Shown here in pieces: positions 25,620 to 33,818 of a stretch of 64,000 nucleotides of DNA. Source of the DNA: Solirubrobacter sp963736505. GTDB lineage: Bacteria > Actinomycetota > Thermoleophilia > Solirubrobacterales > Solirubrobacteraceae. The stretch is taken from positions 1,922,001 through 1,986,000 of the forward strand of contig CAVTOZ010000003.1 in assembly GCA_963736505.1 (NCBI GenBank), written 5' to 3'. The number at the start of each line of letters is the position of its first letter. Within the stretch, counting starts at the first letter, position 1. The translations under genes were made by a program, and so were the position numbers. The notes under the pieces were generated by a model. That model saw only the letters and a program-made list of their open reading frames with translations. It was not told the origin of the DNA and did no database searches.

Positions 25620-26778
25620 CGGCCGGACCCTACTCCGCGATCGCGGCGACGGCGGAACACCGCGGGTGACGACGACGGAGCTGTTCTTCGACCTCGTCTA
25701 CGTCTTCGCGGTGACGCAGCTGTCGCACCTGCTGCTCGATCACCAGACGATGCGCGGGGCGCTGGAGACCACGATCCTGCTCGCCGCGGTGTGGTGGGCG
25801 TGGAACTACACGGCGTGGGCGACGAACTGGATCGACCCCGACCAGTCGCTCGTGCGCGCGCTGCTGCTCGCGCTGATGCTGCTCAGCCTGATCATGTCGG
25901 CGGCGATCCCCGAGGCGTTCCACGGCCGCGGGATGGAGTTCGCCGCCGCCTATGTGGCGATGGGCGTGCTGCGCGGCGGCTTCATGGTCTACGCGCTGCG
26001 CGGGAGCCGGATGGGGCGCAACTACGCGCAGCTGACGGCGTGGACCGCGATCGCCGGCGTCGCGTGGATCGCGGGCGCGCTCGTGGACGGCGACGCCCGC
26101 GTGGCGCTGTGGATCCTCGCGCTGCTGCTCGACTACGCGGCGCCGCTGCACGGCTTCCACCTGCCGCTCGCGGGGCGCACGCCGACGCGCGACTGGACGC
26201 TCGCGGGCGGGCACCTGGCCGAGCGCGGCCAGCTCGTGATCCTGATCGCGCTCGGCGAGTCGCTGCTGGCCGTCGGCGCGACGTTCTCGGAGCTCGAGTC
26301 GAGCCTGACGGTCACGCTCGCGTTCGTCGTCGGCTTCCTGATGAGCGTCTCGCTGTGGGGCGTGTACTTCATCCGGCTCGCGGAGGAGGGCGCGCGGGCG
26401 GTCGCGAGCGCCGTCGATCCCACGCGCGTGGCCCGCAGCGCGTACGCCTACGCGCACGGGATCATGGTCGGCGGGATCATCGTCGCGGCCGTGGGAATCG
26501 ACCTCGCGATCGCCCACCCGACGGGCGTGACGCGCACCGCGACGGCCGCCACGATCCTCGGCGGGCCGGGCCTGTACCTGCTCGGCAACGCGCTCTTCAA
26601 CTGGTCGCTCACCGGCGTCCCGCCGACGTCGCGGCTCGCCGGCGTGGCGGTGCTCGCGGCGCTCAGCCCGCTCGCGCTGGTCGTCTCGCCCGCCGTCCTG
26701 CTGACGTTCGCGACCGCCGTCGTGCTCGGCCTCGCGATCGCGACCGGGCGGCCGCATTCACTAACGTCGACGGCATGA
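25597..26778 (+). CDS. Low-temperature-requirement A (LtrA) family membrane protein
   Basis: 393 residues with about ten to twelve hydrophobic spans. The N-terminus LLRDRGDGGTPRVTTTELFFDLVYVFAVTQLSH-like pattern is the LtrA signature (key part VTTTELFFDLVYVFAVTQ). Another conserved segment is HLAERGQLVILIALGES. The GTG at 25597 keeps the LLR...VTT leader common in the family, although it overlaps the divergent SMP-30 start; a GTG at 25666 is the only other choice. Function is unknown; first linked to growth at low temperature in Listeria. Confidence 0.88.
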   Translation: MPSSLAPIGRTLLRDRGDGGTPRVTTTELFFDLVYVFAVTQLSHLLLDHQTMRGALETTILLAAVWWAWNYTAWATNWIDPDQSLVRALLLALMLLSLIMSAAIPEAFHGRGMEFAAAYVAMGVLRGGFMVYALRGSRMGRNYAQLTAWTAIAGVAWIAGALVDGDARVALWILALLLDYAAPLHGFHLPLAGRTPTRDWTLAGGHLAERGQLVILIALGESLLAVGATFSELESSLTVTLAFVVGFLMSVSLWGVYFIRLAEEGARAVASAVDPTRVARSAYAYAHGIMVGGIIVAAVGIDLAIAHPTGVTRTATAATILGGPGLYLLGNALFNWSLTGVPPTSRLAGVAVLAALSPLALVVSPAVLLTFATAVVLGLAIATGRPHSLTSTA

Positions 26779-27824
26779 AGCTCAGCGTCCTCGACCAGTC
26801 GCCGATCGCGGAAGGGTCGACCGGCGCACAGGCGCTGGCGAACACGCTCGACCTCGCGCGCCTGGCCGACTCGCTGGGCTATCACCGCTACTGGGTCGCC
26901 GAGCACCACGGCGGCCCGATGCTCGCGGGCCCGAGCCCGGAGGCGCTGATCGGGCCGATCGCGGCCGCGACGTCGACTGGGTCTCGCTGCGCTCGCCATC
27001 TGGGGCGGCCTGACGGCCTTCCCATGCGCGTCGGCAGCGGCGGCGTGATGCTGCCGCACTACAGCCCGTTCAAGGTCGCCGAGACGTTCTCGGTGCTCGC
27101 GGGGCTGTTCCCGGGCCGGATCGACCTCGGCATCGGGCGCGCGGCCGGCACCGACCCGATGACCACGCACGCGCTGCAGCGCGACCGCTCGCACGCCATG
27201 GCCGACGACTTCCCGCAGCAGCTGGCCGAGCTGCTCGCCTACTACGAGGACCGCTTCCCGCCCGAGAACCCGCTGGCACGGCTGGCGAAGGTGCTCCCGG
27301 GACGCCCGGAGACGCCGTCGCCCTGGCTGCTCGGCTCGTCGCCCCAGAGCGCGATCTGGGCCGCCGAGCTCGGTCTCCCATACGCGTTCGCGGACTTCAT
27401 CAACCCGGGCGGGGCCGAGATCGCCTCCTTGTACCGCTCGCGCTTCGAGCCGGGGCGCATCGAGACGCCGCGGACGGTCGTCGCCGCCTGGGCGCTGGCG
27501 GCGGACACCCACGAGGAGGCCGAACGGCTCGCGTCGAGCTCGAAGATGGCGTTCGCGATGCTCCGCCGCGGGCGCCTGATCGCGGTGCCGCCGCCCGAGA
27601 CCGCGCTGCGGTTCCTCGAGAAGGAGGGCGACGCGCTGCTCGGGCGCCGCAGAACGATCGTCGGCGATGTCGACACGGTCCGTCTCGGGCTCGAGCAGGT
27701 GGCGGAGGACTACGGCGCCGACGAGGTGATCGTGGTCACGATCACGCACGACCACGCCGCTCGGCGGCGGTCGTACGAGCTGATCGCTTCGGCGTTTGCC
27801 GATGCCCGGGTCATCGCGGCGTAG
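26775..27824 (+). CDS. LLM-class flavin-dependent oxidoreductase with a small internal insert
   Basis: 349 residues, luciferase-like monooxygenase fold related to the YhbW/'alkane monooxygenase-like' group. It begins LSVLDQSPIAEGST and includes ARLADSLGYHRYWVAEHHG, SGGVMLPHYSPFKVAE and DLGIGRAAGTDP. Members use reduced flavin and oxygen; the substrate is unknown. Between AAATST and RVGSGG, where family members normally read straight on, there are about 15 extra residues (GSRCARHLGRPDGLP, 26979-27023) encoded by a GC-rich hairpin segment. The ATG overlaps the LtrA stop. Confidence 0.85.
   Translation: MKLSVLDQSPIAEGSTGAQALANTLDLARLADSLGYHRYWVAEHHGGPMLAGPSPEALIGPIAAATSTGSRCARHLGRPDGLPMRVGSGGVMLPHYSPFKVAETFSVLAGLFPGRIDLGIGRAAGTDPMTTHALQRDRSHAMADDFPQQLAELLAYYEDRFPPENPLARLAKVLPGRPETPSPWLLGSSPQSAIWAAELGLPYAFADFINPGGAEIASLYRSRFEPGRIETPRTVVAAWALAADTHEEAERLASSSKMAFAMLRRGRLIAVPPPETALRFLEKEGDALLGRRRTIVGDVDTVRLGLEQVAEDYGADEVIVVTITHDHAARRRSYELIASAFADARVIAA
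26979..27023 (+). repeat. Short hairpin-rich in-frame insert in the LLM gene
   Basis: A 45-base segment beginning GGGTCTCGCTGCGCTCGCC and ending in an imperfect hairpin (GGCC-TGAC-GGCC inside GGG...CCC). The first half resembles the intergenic element near 56205 and the insert in the hydrolase at 58150. It adds 15 residues and keeps the frame. Element status is inferred. Confidence 0.4.
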
Positions 27825-27840
27825 TTGATGAAGGGTCGGA

Positions 27841-28372
27841 GTTGGCTGGACTCGGCCGCGTTCGCGGGCGAGGCTGGTCCCGTCTCCCTGCGCGACCGGC
27901 GGGCTACCCGGCTACCGGGGAGCGTGGCTGTCGCGACGTGGTCACACCGCGTCGGGTTGCCTCGCTGAACTCTTTGGGGCGCCCTGCTCGCGCTGACAGT
28001 AAGGGGGAGCGAGGAAGTTTCTTGGCTTCCGTTGGCCGGTCGGCGCATGAAACGAACATGGCTCGGAGGGGGTGGCCTGACTTTCGGAACCTATAGGCAC
28101 CAGAAGTCCGGCCACCCCCTTTGTTCGAAGCGCGGTCGTGCGCGTTTGTGAGCGAAAACGGTGATGGGCCGATCGATCATGAGCTGATCGCCCCCAGCCT
28201 CTCCCCCCTCCCTTACTGTCAGCGCGAGCAAGCCGCCAACAGCGTTCCGCGAGGCACTCCGACGCGGTGGTACCACGGCGCGACCACGCGGTCAGCGGCA
28301 GCCGGGTAGCCCGATGGTCGCGCTGGGAGACGGGACCAGCACCACCCGCCAACGCGGTCGAGTCCAGCCAAC
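27841..28372. mobile_element. Giant palindromic element, copy A
   Basis: The 561-base gap between the convergent LLM and LuxR-type genes is filled by one imperfect inverted repeat. The left arm (27841-28005) begins GTTGGCTGGACTCG and ends TGCTCGCGCTGACAGTAAGG; the right arm (28210-28372) is its reverse complement with scattered differences. The centre holds a 16-base stem (28068-28083 with 28104-28119) around a 20-base loop containing CCTATAGG. A closely related copy is at 59071-59502. There is no transposase, so it looks like a non-autonomous, MITE-like element or a structured RNA unit; it could also terminate both flanking genes. Confidence 0.75.
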
Positions 28373-28385
28373 CCCGGTGTTCAAA

Positions 28386-31181
28386 TCAACCGACAGGCTC
28401 CGATAGCGCCGCAGCGAGCTCGCCCCGCGACTCGACGCCGAGCTTGGAGAACACCTGCGTCAAATGCCCCTCGACCGTCCGCCGCGTGATAAAGAGCGAC
28501 TGGGCGATCTGGGGGTTCGTGAGCCCCTCGCCCGCGAGCTCGGCCACGCGGCGCTCGGACGCGGTCAGCGCCTCGAGCCCCGTCAGCATCGTCCGCCGCG
28601 GCCGGGCGCCGGTGGCGCGCAGCTCCGCTTCCGCGCGCTCGGCGATCTCCCTCGCGCCGGTGTGGTGCGCCGTGTCGAGCGCCTCGCGCAGCAGGTCGCG
28701 CGCCTCGGCGCGGCGTTTGCCGCGACGCAACAGGGCGCCGAGGTCGGCCTGGGCGCGGGCGTGCTCGACGGACGCGCCGGACCGCGCGAGCGTGGCGACG
28801 GCCTCGCGCAGCCGCGGCTCGGACTCGGCGATGACGCCGGCGGCGCGCTGCGCGACCCCGAGCGCGCGCGGGGCGGCGAACAGCAGCGCGAGGTCGATCT
28901 CCTCCTGCGCCAGCCGGCGGGCGCGCTCGCCGTCGCCGGCGACGGCGAGCGCGAGCGCGCCCTGCGAGCGCCAGGGCACGAACCCGGGACTGGTGACCGC
29001 GCAGCGGGTGAGCACGTCGCCGGCGGCGAGGAAGTCCGCGATCGCCTCCTCGAAGCGGCGCTGGGCGACGCGCAGCCGCCCGCGCGAGGTCCGCGCGAAG
29101 GCCGCGGTGCGCATCCCCGCCTCGATCTCCTCGGCGTACGGCGCCAGCACGGCCTCGGCCTCCTCGAGCCGGAGCTGATCGACGAGGCTCTCCACGAGCA
29201 CCGCGAGCGCGACGTTGCGGTAGAGCACCGGCGCGGGCAGGTTCGGCGTGTCGAGCGCCTGGCGCGCGTCGGCCTCGGCGGCGAGCAGGTCGCCGCGGCG
29301 CAGGTTGAGCAGCCCGCGGTGGGAGTGCCCGACCGACCACAGGACGCCGTCGCCGATCGCGCGCGCCTCGCCGATGGCGGCGTCGAGCACGGGCTCGGCC
29401 TCGTCCCAGAACTCGCTCCAGACCATCGACATCGTCGCCTGCGAGAACCACGGCAGGTCGCCCGGGTCGGGCAGCGGCCGCTCCCCCGCGGCCAGCGCGC
29501 GGCGCGCCAGCGCGGCGGCGAGCGCGGCCGGCTCGCTGTACTCGGCGGCGGCCAGCGCGGAGACGCCGAGCAGCTCGCGCGTCGGCGCGTCGAGCGCGTC
29601 TGCGCTCGCGCGCACGGCCCGCAGCCGGGTTCGCAGCCCCGGCGCCGTGTCGACGCTGATCATCCCGACGCCGACGGCGGCGACCTCGAGCATCTGCTCC
29701 AGCCGCGCGTTGCCGCCCGTCGCGGCGCGGTCGATCGCCGCGACCGCCGCCGGGGAGCGGTTCGCGCGCCGCAGCGCGTTGGCCAGCACGATCGCCGCGC
29801 GCACCTGCTCCTCCCCCGGCTCGGCGGCGACGAACGCCGCCTCGAGATCCTCCAGCGCGCTCGGATGGCCCATCGCGTCCTCGGCGATCCCGAGCGCGAG
29901 CAGGACCGCGGCGCGCTCGCCCGCCGGCGGCGGCTCGGCCAGCGCGCGGCGCATGTAGACGGCGGCGGACTCGGGCGCGCCCGTCTTCGCCGCCTCGCCG
30001 GCGGCCTCGATCAGGCGCGCGGAGATCCACGGCTCGCCGCGCGGCTCGACCGCGAGCAGGTGCTCGGCGACGCGCTGGTCGTGCGCATCGCGGTCGCACA
30101 GCAGCTCGGCCGCGCGCAGGTGCGCGGCGGCGCGCTCGGCGCCGGCGATCTCGGCGTAGATGCCCGCGCGGACGATCGGATGCGCGAAGCGCAGCGGGCG
30201 CTCGGGCTCGAGGATGCCCGACGCGGCCAGCGCGTCGGCGGCCTCGGCCGCCTCGTCGAGGTCGAGCTCGGCCAGCGCCGCGGCGATCGCGAGGTCGGCC
30301 TCCTCGAGCACGGCGACGGCGCGCGCGAGCCGGTCGGAGCCGGTGCCCGCCCCGCCGAGCCGGGCGAGCGCCCAGCGCCCCACCGAGCGGCTGCCGATCC
30401 GCCCCAGCCGCGACGCGGCCGCGTCCTCGGCGCTGACGCGCTCCTCGCGCAGGGCGGAGATCAGCTGCCGCACGAGGAACGGCGTGCCGCGGGTCGCGTG
30501 ATGGCAGGACGCCGCGAAGCCGCCGTCGTCGGGCATCCCGGCCTCGACCACGAGCCGGCCGACGCCGGCGGCGCTCAGCGGCGAGAGCTGGACCACGTCC
30601 TCGGCGCCCAGCGCGGCCGCGACGTCAGGCCCGGACGGCGCGGGGCGCGTCGCGACCACCAGCGCCGCCGGCAGGTCCTCGAGCCGCGTGACGAGGAACG
30701 CGAGGAAGCGCATCGACGCGGCGTCGGCCCAGTGGCCGTCGTCGACGATCAGCAGCGCCGGGCGCTCGGACGCCATCGACGCGAGCAGCCAGTAGAGACC
30801 GTGCAGCAGCGCGAACGAAGGGTCGCCGGCGGGCGGCTCGCCGCCGTTGGCGCCGGGCAGGCCGAGGACGCGGCCGGCGAGCTCGGCGGGACCCTGGAGC
30901 AGCGCCGCGCGCTCGGCGGGCGACATCGACATCAGGGCCGGCTCGACGAGCTGGCGCACGACGCCGAAGCCGAACTCGCGCTCGAGCTGGGCGCCGCGCG
31001 CACGCAGCACGCGCAGGCCGCGCGCGGCCGCGGCGTCGCGCAGCGCGGCGAGCACCGCCGTCTTGCCCATCCCGGCCCGGCCCTCGATCACCAGCAGGCT
31101 CCCGCGGCCGTCCGCGGCCCGGGCCAGGGCGGCCTCGGCCCGTGCCAGCACGTCCTCGCGCTCGAGCAGGGCCGTGGTCAT
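28386..31181 (-). CDS. Large ATP-binding LuxR-family regulator (LAL type), second copy
   Basis: 931 residues: an N-terminal AAA/STAND ATPase with Walker A EGRAGMGKT and Walker B LLIVDDGHWAD, a long alpha-helical TPR-like middle, and a C-terminal LuxR helix-turn-helix (LTASERRVAELAGEG, TNPQIAQSLFITRRTVEGHL, VFSKLGVESR). It is only loosely similar to the regulator at 20033 and differs from it in the ATPase opening (LLEREDVLARAE in place of FVGR). It is divergent from the metallo-beta-lactamase-like gene by 60 bases, its most likely local target. Confidence 0.92.
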   Translation of the reverse strand: MTTALLEREDVLARAEAALARAADGRGSLLVIEGRAGMGKTAVLAALRDAAAARGLRVLRARGAQLEREFGFGVVRQLVEPALMSMSPAERAALLQGPAELAGRVLGLPGANGGEPPAGDPSFALLHGLYWLLASMASERPALLIVDDGHWADAASMRFLAFLVTRLEDLPAALVVATRPAPSGPDVAAALGAEDVVQLSPLSAAGVGRLVVEAGMPDDGGFAASCHHATRGTPFLVRQLISALREERVSAEDAAASRLGRIGSRSVGRWALARLGGAGTGSDRLARAVAVLEEADLAIAAALAELDLDEAAEAADALAASGILEPERPLRFAHPIVRAGIYAEIAGAERAAAHLRAAELLCDRDAHDQRVAEHLLAVEPRGEPWISARLIEAAGEAAKTGAPESAAVYMRRALAEPPPAGERAAVLLALGIAEDAMGHPSALEDLEAAFVAAEPGEEQVRAAIVLANALRRANRSPAAVAAIDRAATGGNARLEQMLEVAAVGVGMISVDTAPGLRTRLRAVRASADALDAPTRELLGVSALAAAEYSEPAALAAALARRALAAGERPLPDPGDLPWFSQATMSMVWSEFWDEAEPVLDAAIGEARAIGDGVLWSVGHSHRGLLNLRRGDLLAAEADARQALDTPNLPAPVLYRNVALAVLVESLVDQLRLEEAEAVLAPYAEEIEAGMRTAAFARTSRGRLRVAQRRFEEAIADFLAAGDVLTRCAVTSPGFVPWRSQGALALAVAGDGERARRLAQEEIDLALLFAAPRALGVAQRAAGVIAESEPRLREAVATLARSGASVEHARAQADLGALLRRGKRRAEARDLLREALDTAHHTGAREIAERAEAELRATGARPRRTMLTGLEALTASERRVAELAGEGLTNPQIAQSLFITRRTVEGHLTQVFSKLGVESRGELAAALSEPVG

Positions 31182-31241
31182 GGGGGCGACATTAGCCCAT
31201 GCCCTCCGGGCCGCCGGCCCGCTTCGGTCATCATGCGGGCG

Positions 31242-31853
31242 ATGGACGTCAGGACGTACGACGAACACCCGCTTGGTCTCACCTGGGTCGCGGAGCACTA
31301 CCTCTCGATGGCCGCGCACGCCCTCCTGATCGACGGGAAGGTGTGGTTCGTCGACCCGATCGAGGCCGGCGACGCGATCGAGCGCGGCGCCGCGCTGGGC
31401 GAGCCGGCCGGGGTCGTGCAGCTCTACTTCGACCACGATCGCGACGGCAAGGCGGTCGCCGAGCGGCTGGGCGTCCCGCTGTACCGGCTGACCGCGACGA
31501 TCCCGGACGCGCCCTTCTCGCTCATCCCGCTCAGCTTCGGCCCGATCTGGAAGGAGTACGCGCTGTGGCTGCCGGAGTCGCGCGGGCTCGTGGTCTCCGA
31601 GTCGATCGGCACCGGGCATCTGTACCGGCTCAGCTCCGGCCCGGCCGGCGTGCACGCACTGCGGCGCGCGTTCCCGCCCACCGCGCTGCGCTCGTACCGC
31701 CCGGCGCATCTGCTCGTCGGGCACGGCGCGCCCGTCCACGGCGGCGACGCGACGGCCGCGCTGGTCGACGCGATCGCGCGCTCGCGGCGCGACCTGCCGA
31801 GGATGGCGCTGCGTCCGCAGGACTTCGTCCGTGGCGCGCTTGCCCGCCGCTGA
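31242..31853 (+). CDS. Metallo-beta-lactamase-fold-like protein lacking the metal motif
   Basis: 203 residues. The layout follows the MBL fold: HALLIDGKVWFVDP at the start, a central YFDHDRDGKAVAERLGVPLY where HxHxDH would be, and HLLVGHGAPVHGGD near the end. The canonical HxHxDH is replaced by DHDRDG, so normal di-metal hydrolase activity is doubtful. An alternative ATG at 31233 would add three residues. It is divergent from a LuxR-type regulator and followed by a STAS protein 14 bases later. Confidence 0.65.
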   Translation: MDVRTYDEHPLGLTWVAEHYLSMAAHALLIDGKVWFVDPIEAGDAIERGAALGEPAGVVQLYFDHDRDGKAVAERLGVPLYRLTATIPDAPFSLIPLSFGPIWKEYALWLPESRGLVVSESIGTGHLYRLSSGPAGVHALRRAFPPTALRSYRPAHLLVGHGAPVHGGDATAALVDAIARSRRDLPRMALRPQDFVRGALARR

Positions 31854-31867
31854 GGTAGCGTGCGCTC

Positions 31868-32203
31868 ATGTTCACCCTCGACCACGACCCCGTCGACGGC
31901 AGTCACCTGATCGTCGCAGGCGGCGAGCTCGACCTCGCCGCCACCTCTGAGATGAGCGCGATCTTCGCCATGTCCGCCGCCGGGCCGCAGGATGCGGTGG
32001 TGCTGGACCTGATCGGGGTGGACTTCATCGACTCGAGCGCGCTCGGCACGATCCTGCGCGCCGCCCAGCAGCTGGAGGCGTCCGGCAAGCGGCTGCATGT
32101 CGTCGCCCCCGGCGGCCCGGTGCGGCGGCTGCTGGAGATCACGGGCACCGCGCAGCGCTTCACGCTGCACGCGTCGCGCGACGCCGCCTTCGCGGCGGCC
32201 TAG
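31868..32203 (+). CDS. STAS-domain protein (anti-sigma factor antagonist-like)
   Basis: 111 residues, a single STAS domain like SpoIIAA/RsbV. The phosphorylatable serine is in DFIDSSALGTIL, the canonical site. Such proteins free a sigma factor by binding its anti-sigma kinase when unphosphorylated. No kinase or phosphatase partner lies nearby, so the partner is encoded elsewhere. It overlaps the convergent HAD gene by four bases. Confidence 0.9.
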   Translation: MFTLDHDPVDGSHLIVAGGELDLAATSEMSAIFAMSAAGPQDAVVLDLIGVDFIDSSALGTILRAAQQLEASGKRLHVVAPGGPVRRLLEITGTAQRFTLHASRDAAFAAA

Positions 32204-32829
32204 GGATACAGCTCGTCCAGGCCGCCCAGCACCTTGTGGGCGAGCCGCAGCACCTCGGGGTCTGGTGGGAAGTGCGGGTTCGGGATCGCGAAGACGCGCA
32301 TGCCGGCGGCGTGCGCCGAGCGGATCCCGTTCTCGGAGTCCTCGACGGCGGCGACCGCGCGCGGGTCGGCGCCCATCCGGCGCGCCGCCTCGAGGTAGAC
32401 GTCGGGCGCGGGCTTGCCGCGCGCGACCTCCTCGGATGAGACGGTCGCGCTGAACAGGCCCGCGACGCCCATGCGGTCGAGCACCACGTCGATCACCTCG
32501 CGGTTCGACGACGACGCGAGCCCGATCGGCATCCGCGCGTGGACGCGCTCGACGGCCGCCTTGGCGCCGGGCAGCAGCGGCAACCGCCGCTCGTAGCCCC
32601 GCAGCATCGCGTCGACGACGGCGCGGTTGACCTGCTCGGGCGTCAGTCGCGTGCCGAGCCGCTCGACGAGGTACGCGGGCCACTCGTTCGAGGACATGCC
32701 GAGCATCTCGCGCTCGGCACCCTCGCGCCAGACGCCGCCGTTGGCCGCCACGACGTCCTTGCGCGCGGCGTCCCACGCCTGCTCGGAGTCGACGAGGACG
32801 CCGTCGAGATCGAATATGAGGGCGCTCAT
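32200..32829 (-). CDS. HAD-family hydrolase, beta-phosphoglucomutase-like
   Basis: 209 residues. All four HAD motifs are seen: FDLDGVLVDSE (nucleophile Asp), ASSSNRE (motif II), RGKPAPDVYL (Lys) and VEDSENGI (acidic pair). The cap inserted after motif I is the small helical type found in beta-phosphoglucomutase and sugar phosphatases. The ATG overlaps the LysR stop by four bases. The likely substrate is a small phosphorylated sugar or metabolite, not specified by sequence. Confidence 0.9.
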   Translation of the reverse strand: MSALIFDLDGVLVDSEQAWDAARKDVVAANGGVWREGAEREMLGMSSNEWPAYLVERLGTRLTPEQVNRAVVDAMLRGYERRLPLLPGAKAAVERVHARMPIGLASSSNREVIDVVLDRMGVAGLFSATVSSEEVARGKPAPDVYLEAARRMGADPRAVAAVEDSENGIRSAHAAGMRVFAIPNPHFPPDPEVLRLAHKVLGGLDELYP

Positions 32830-33746
32830 GCCGCCTGCAGGCGGGCCGGCTTCGCCGCGGCGAGCGCGAGCGCGTCGAGCAGCGCGCGGATCGCCGGGGC
32901 GGCCTCGGCCCCGGCGCGGCAGGCGGCGAAGACGTGGCGCTTGGGCGGGACGCCGGCGAGCGGGATCACGACGACGCCGGGCGGCGGCGTCGTCTGCGCC
33001 AGGCGCGGGACGAGCGAGATCCCGAGCTCGGCCGCGACCAGGCCCATCGTCGCCTGCCAGTCGCCGGCCCGGTGCAGGATCCGGGGCGAGAACCCCGCCG
33101 CGCGGCAGCCGGCGTGGAAGACCTCGTCACACGACCAGCCGACCGGCGGCGCGACCCACTCCTCGCGGGCGAGCTCCTCGAGCGCGATCCGCGCGCGTCC
33201 GGCGAGCGGATGCCCGGCCGGCAGGACCGCGTCCAGCGTGTCGCCGAGCAGATCCTCGCGATGCCAGCGCGCGTCGCCGATCTGCGGCGCGGACGAGCAC
33301 TCCATGCCGAGCATCAGCTCGGCGTCGCGGCGCGCCAGCGCGGCGACCGCGTCGGGCGTCTCGAGCTCGAGGATCCGCAGCTTCACTCCCGGCGCCTCGG
33401 TGCGCAGCGTGCGCGCGGCCGGCGCGAGCAGCCCGGCGAGCGCGGTCGGGAACCCGACGACGCGGACCTCGCCGCGCGCCTCCCCGCCCGCGGCCGCGAG
33501 GTCGCCCTCCAGCCGCTCGAGCTGCGCGAACAGCGCGTCGGCGTGGTCGAGCAGCACGCGCGCGGCCGCGGTCAGGCGCACGCTGCGCCCGTTCGGCTCC
33601 AGCAGCGGCCGGCCGGCCTCGCGCTCCAGCGCGGCGAGCTGCTGCGAGACGGCGGACGGCGTCAGATGCAGCGCGTCGGCCGCCGCGGCGAGCGTGCCGT
33701 GGTCGGCGACGGCGCGCAGCGCGCGCAGGCGGCGGATGTCGACCAT
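32826..33746 (-). CDS. LysR-family transcriptional regulator
   Basis: 306 residues with an N-terminal winged helix (LRALRAVADHGTLAAAADAL, TPSAVSQQLAALERE) and a C-terminal periplasmic-binding-like sensor. It is divergent from an EamA transporter with a 72-base gap that carries a good dyad (33749-33783), the classic LysR arrangement, so it most likely controls itself and the transporter. It is co-transcribed with the HAD hydrolase through an ATGA overlap. Confidence 0.92.
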   Translation of the reverse strand: MVDIRRLRALRAVADHGTLAAAADALHLTPSAVSQQLAALEREAGRPLLEPNGRSVRLTAAARVLLDHADALFAQLERLEGDLAAAGGEARGEVRVVGFPTALAGLLAPAARTLRTEAPGVKLRILELETPDAVAALARRDAELMLGMECSSAPQIGDARWHREDLLGDTLDAVLPAGHPLAGRARIALEELAREEWVAPPVGWSCDEVFHAGCRAAGFSPRILHRAGDWQATMGLVAAELGISLVPRLAQTTPPPGVVVIPLAGVPPKRHVFAACRAGAEAAPAIRALLDALALAAAKPARLQAA

Positions 33747-33748
33747 GA

Positions 33749-33783
33749 AGTGGATTTTACGGGTCAGGTCCAGAAAGTCCACT
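33749..33783. promoter_or_regulatory. LysR-type dyad and promoter between lysR and eamA
   Basis: AGTGGATTTT (33749-33758) is mirrored by AAAGTCCACT (33774-33783), a nine-of-ten inverted repeat across 15 bases. On the minus strand TAAAAT (33754-33759) is a good -10 for the LysR gene, so bound regulator would cover its own promoter. Confidence 0.55.
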
Positions 33784-33818
33784 CGTTCTTGCCGTTCACG
33801 GCCGTCACCGTCGGGAGC

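Noticed and set aside
28060..28098. Short peptides such as MARRGWPDFRNL inside the giant palindrome
   Set aside because: The reading is mirrored on both strands by the palindrome, is very short and has no ribosome site, so structure explains it better than coding.
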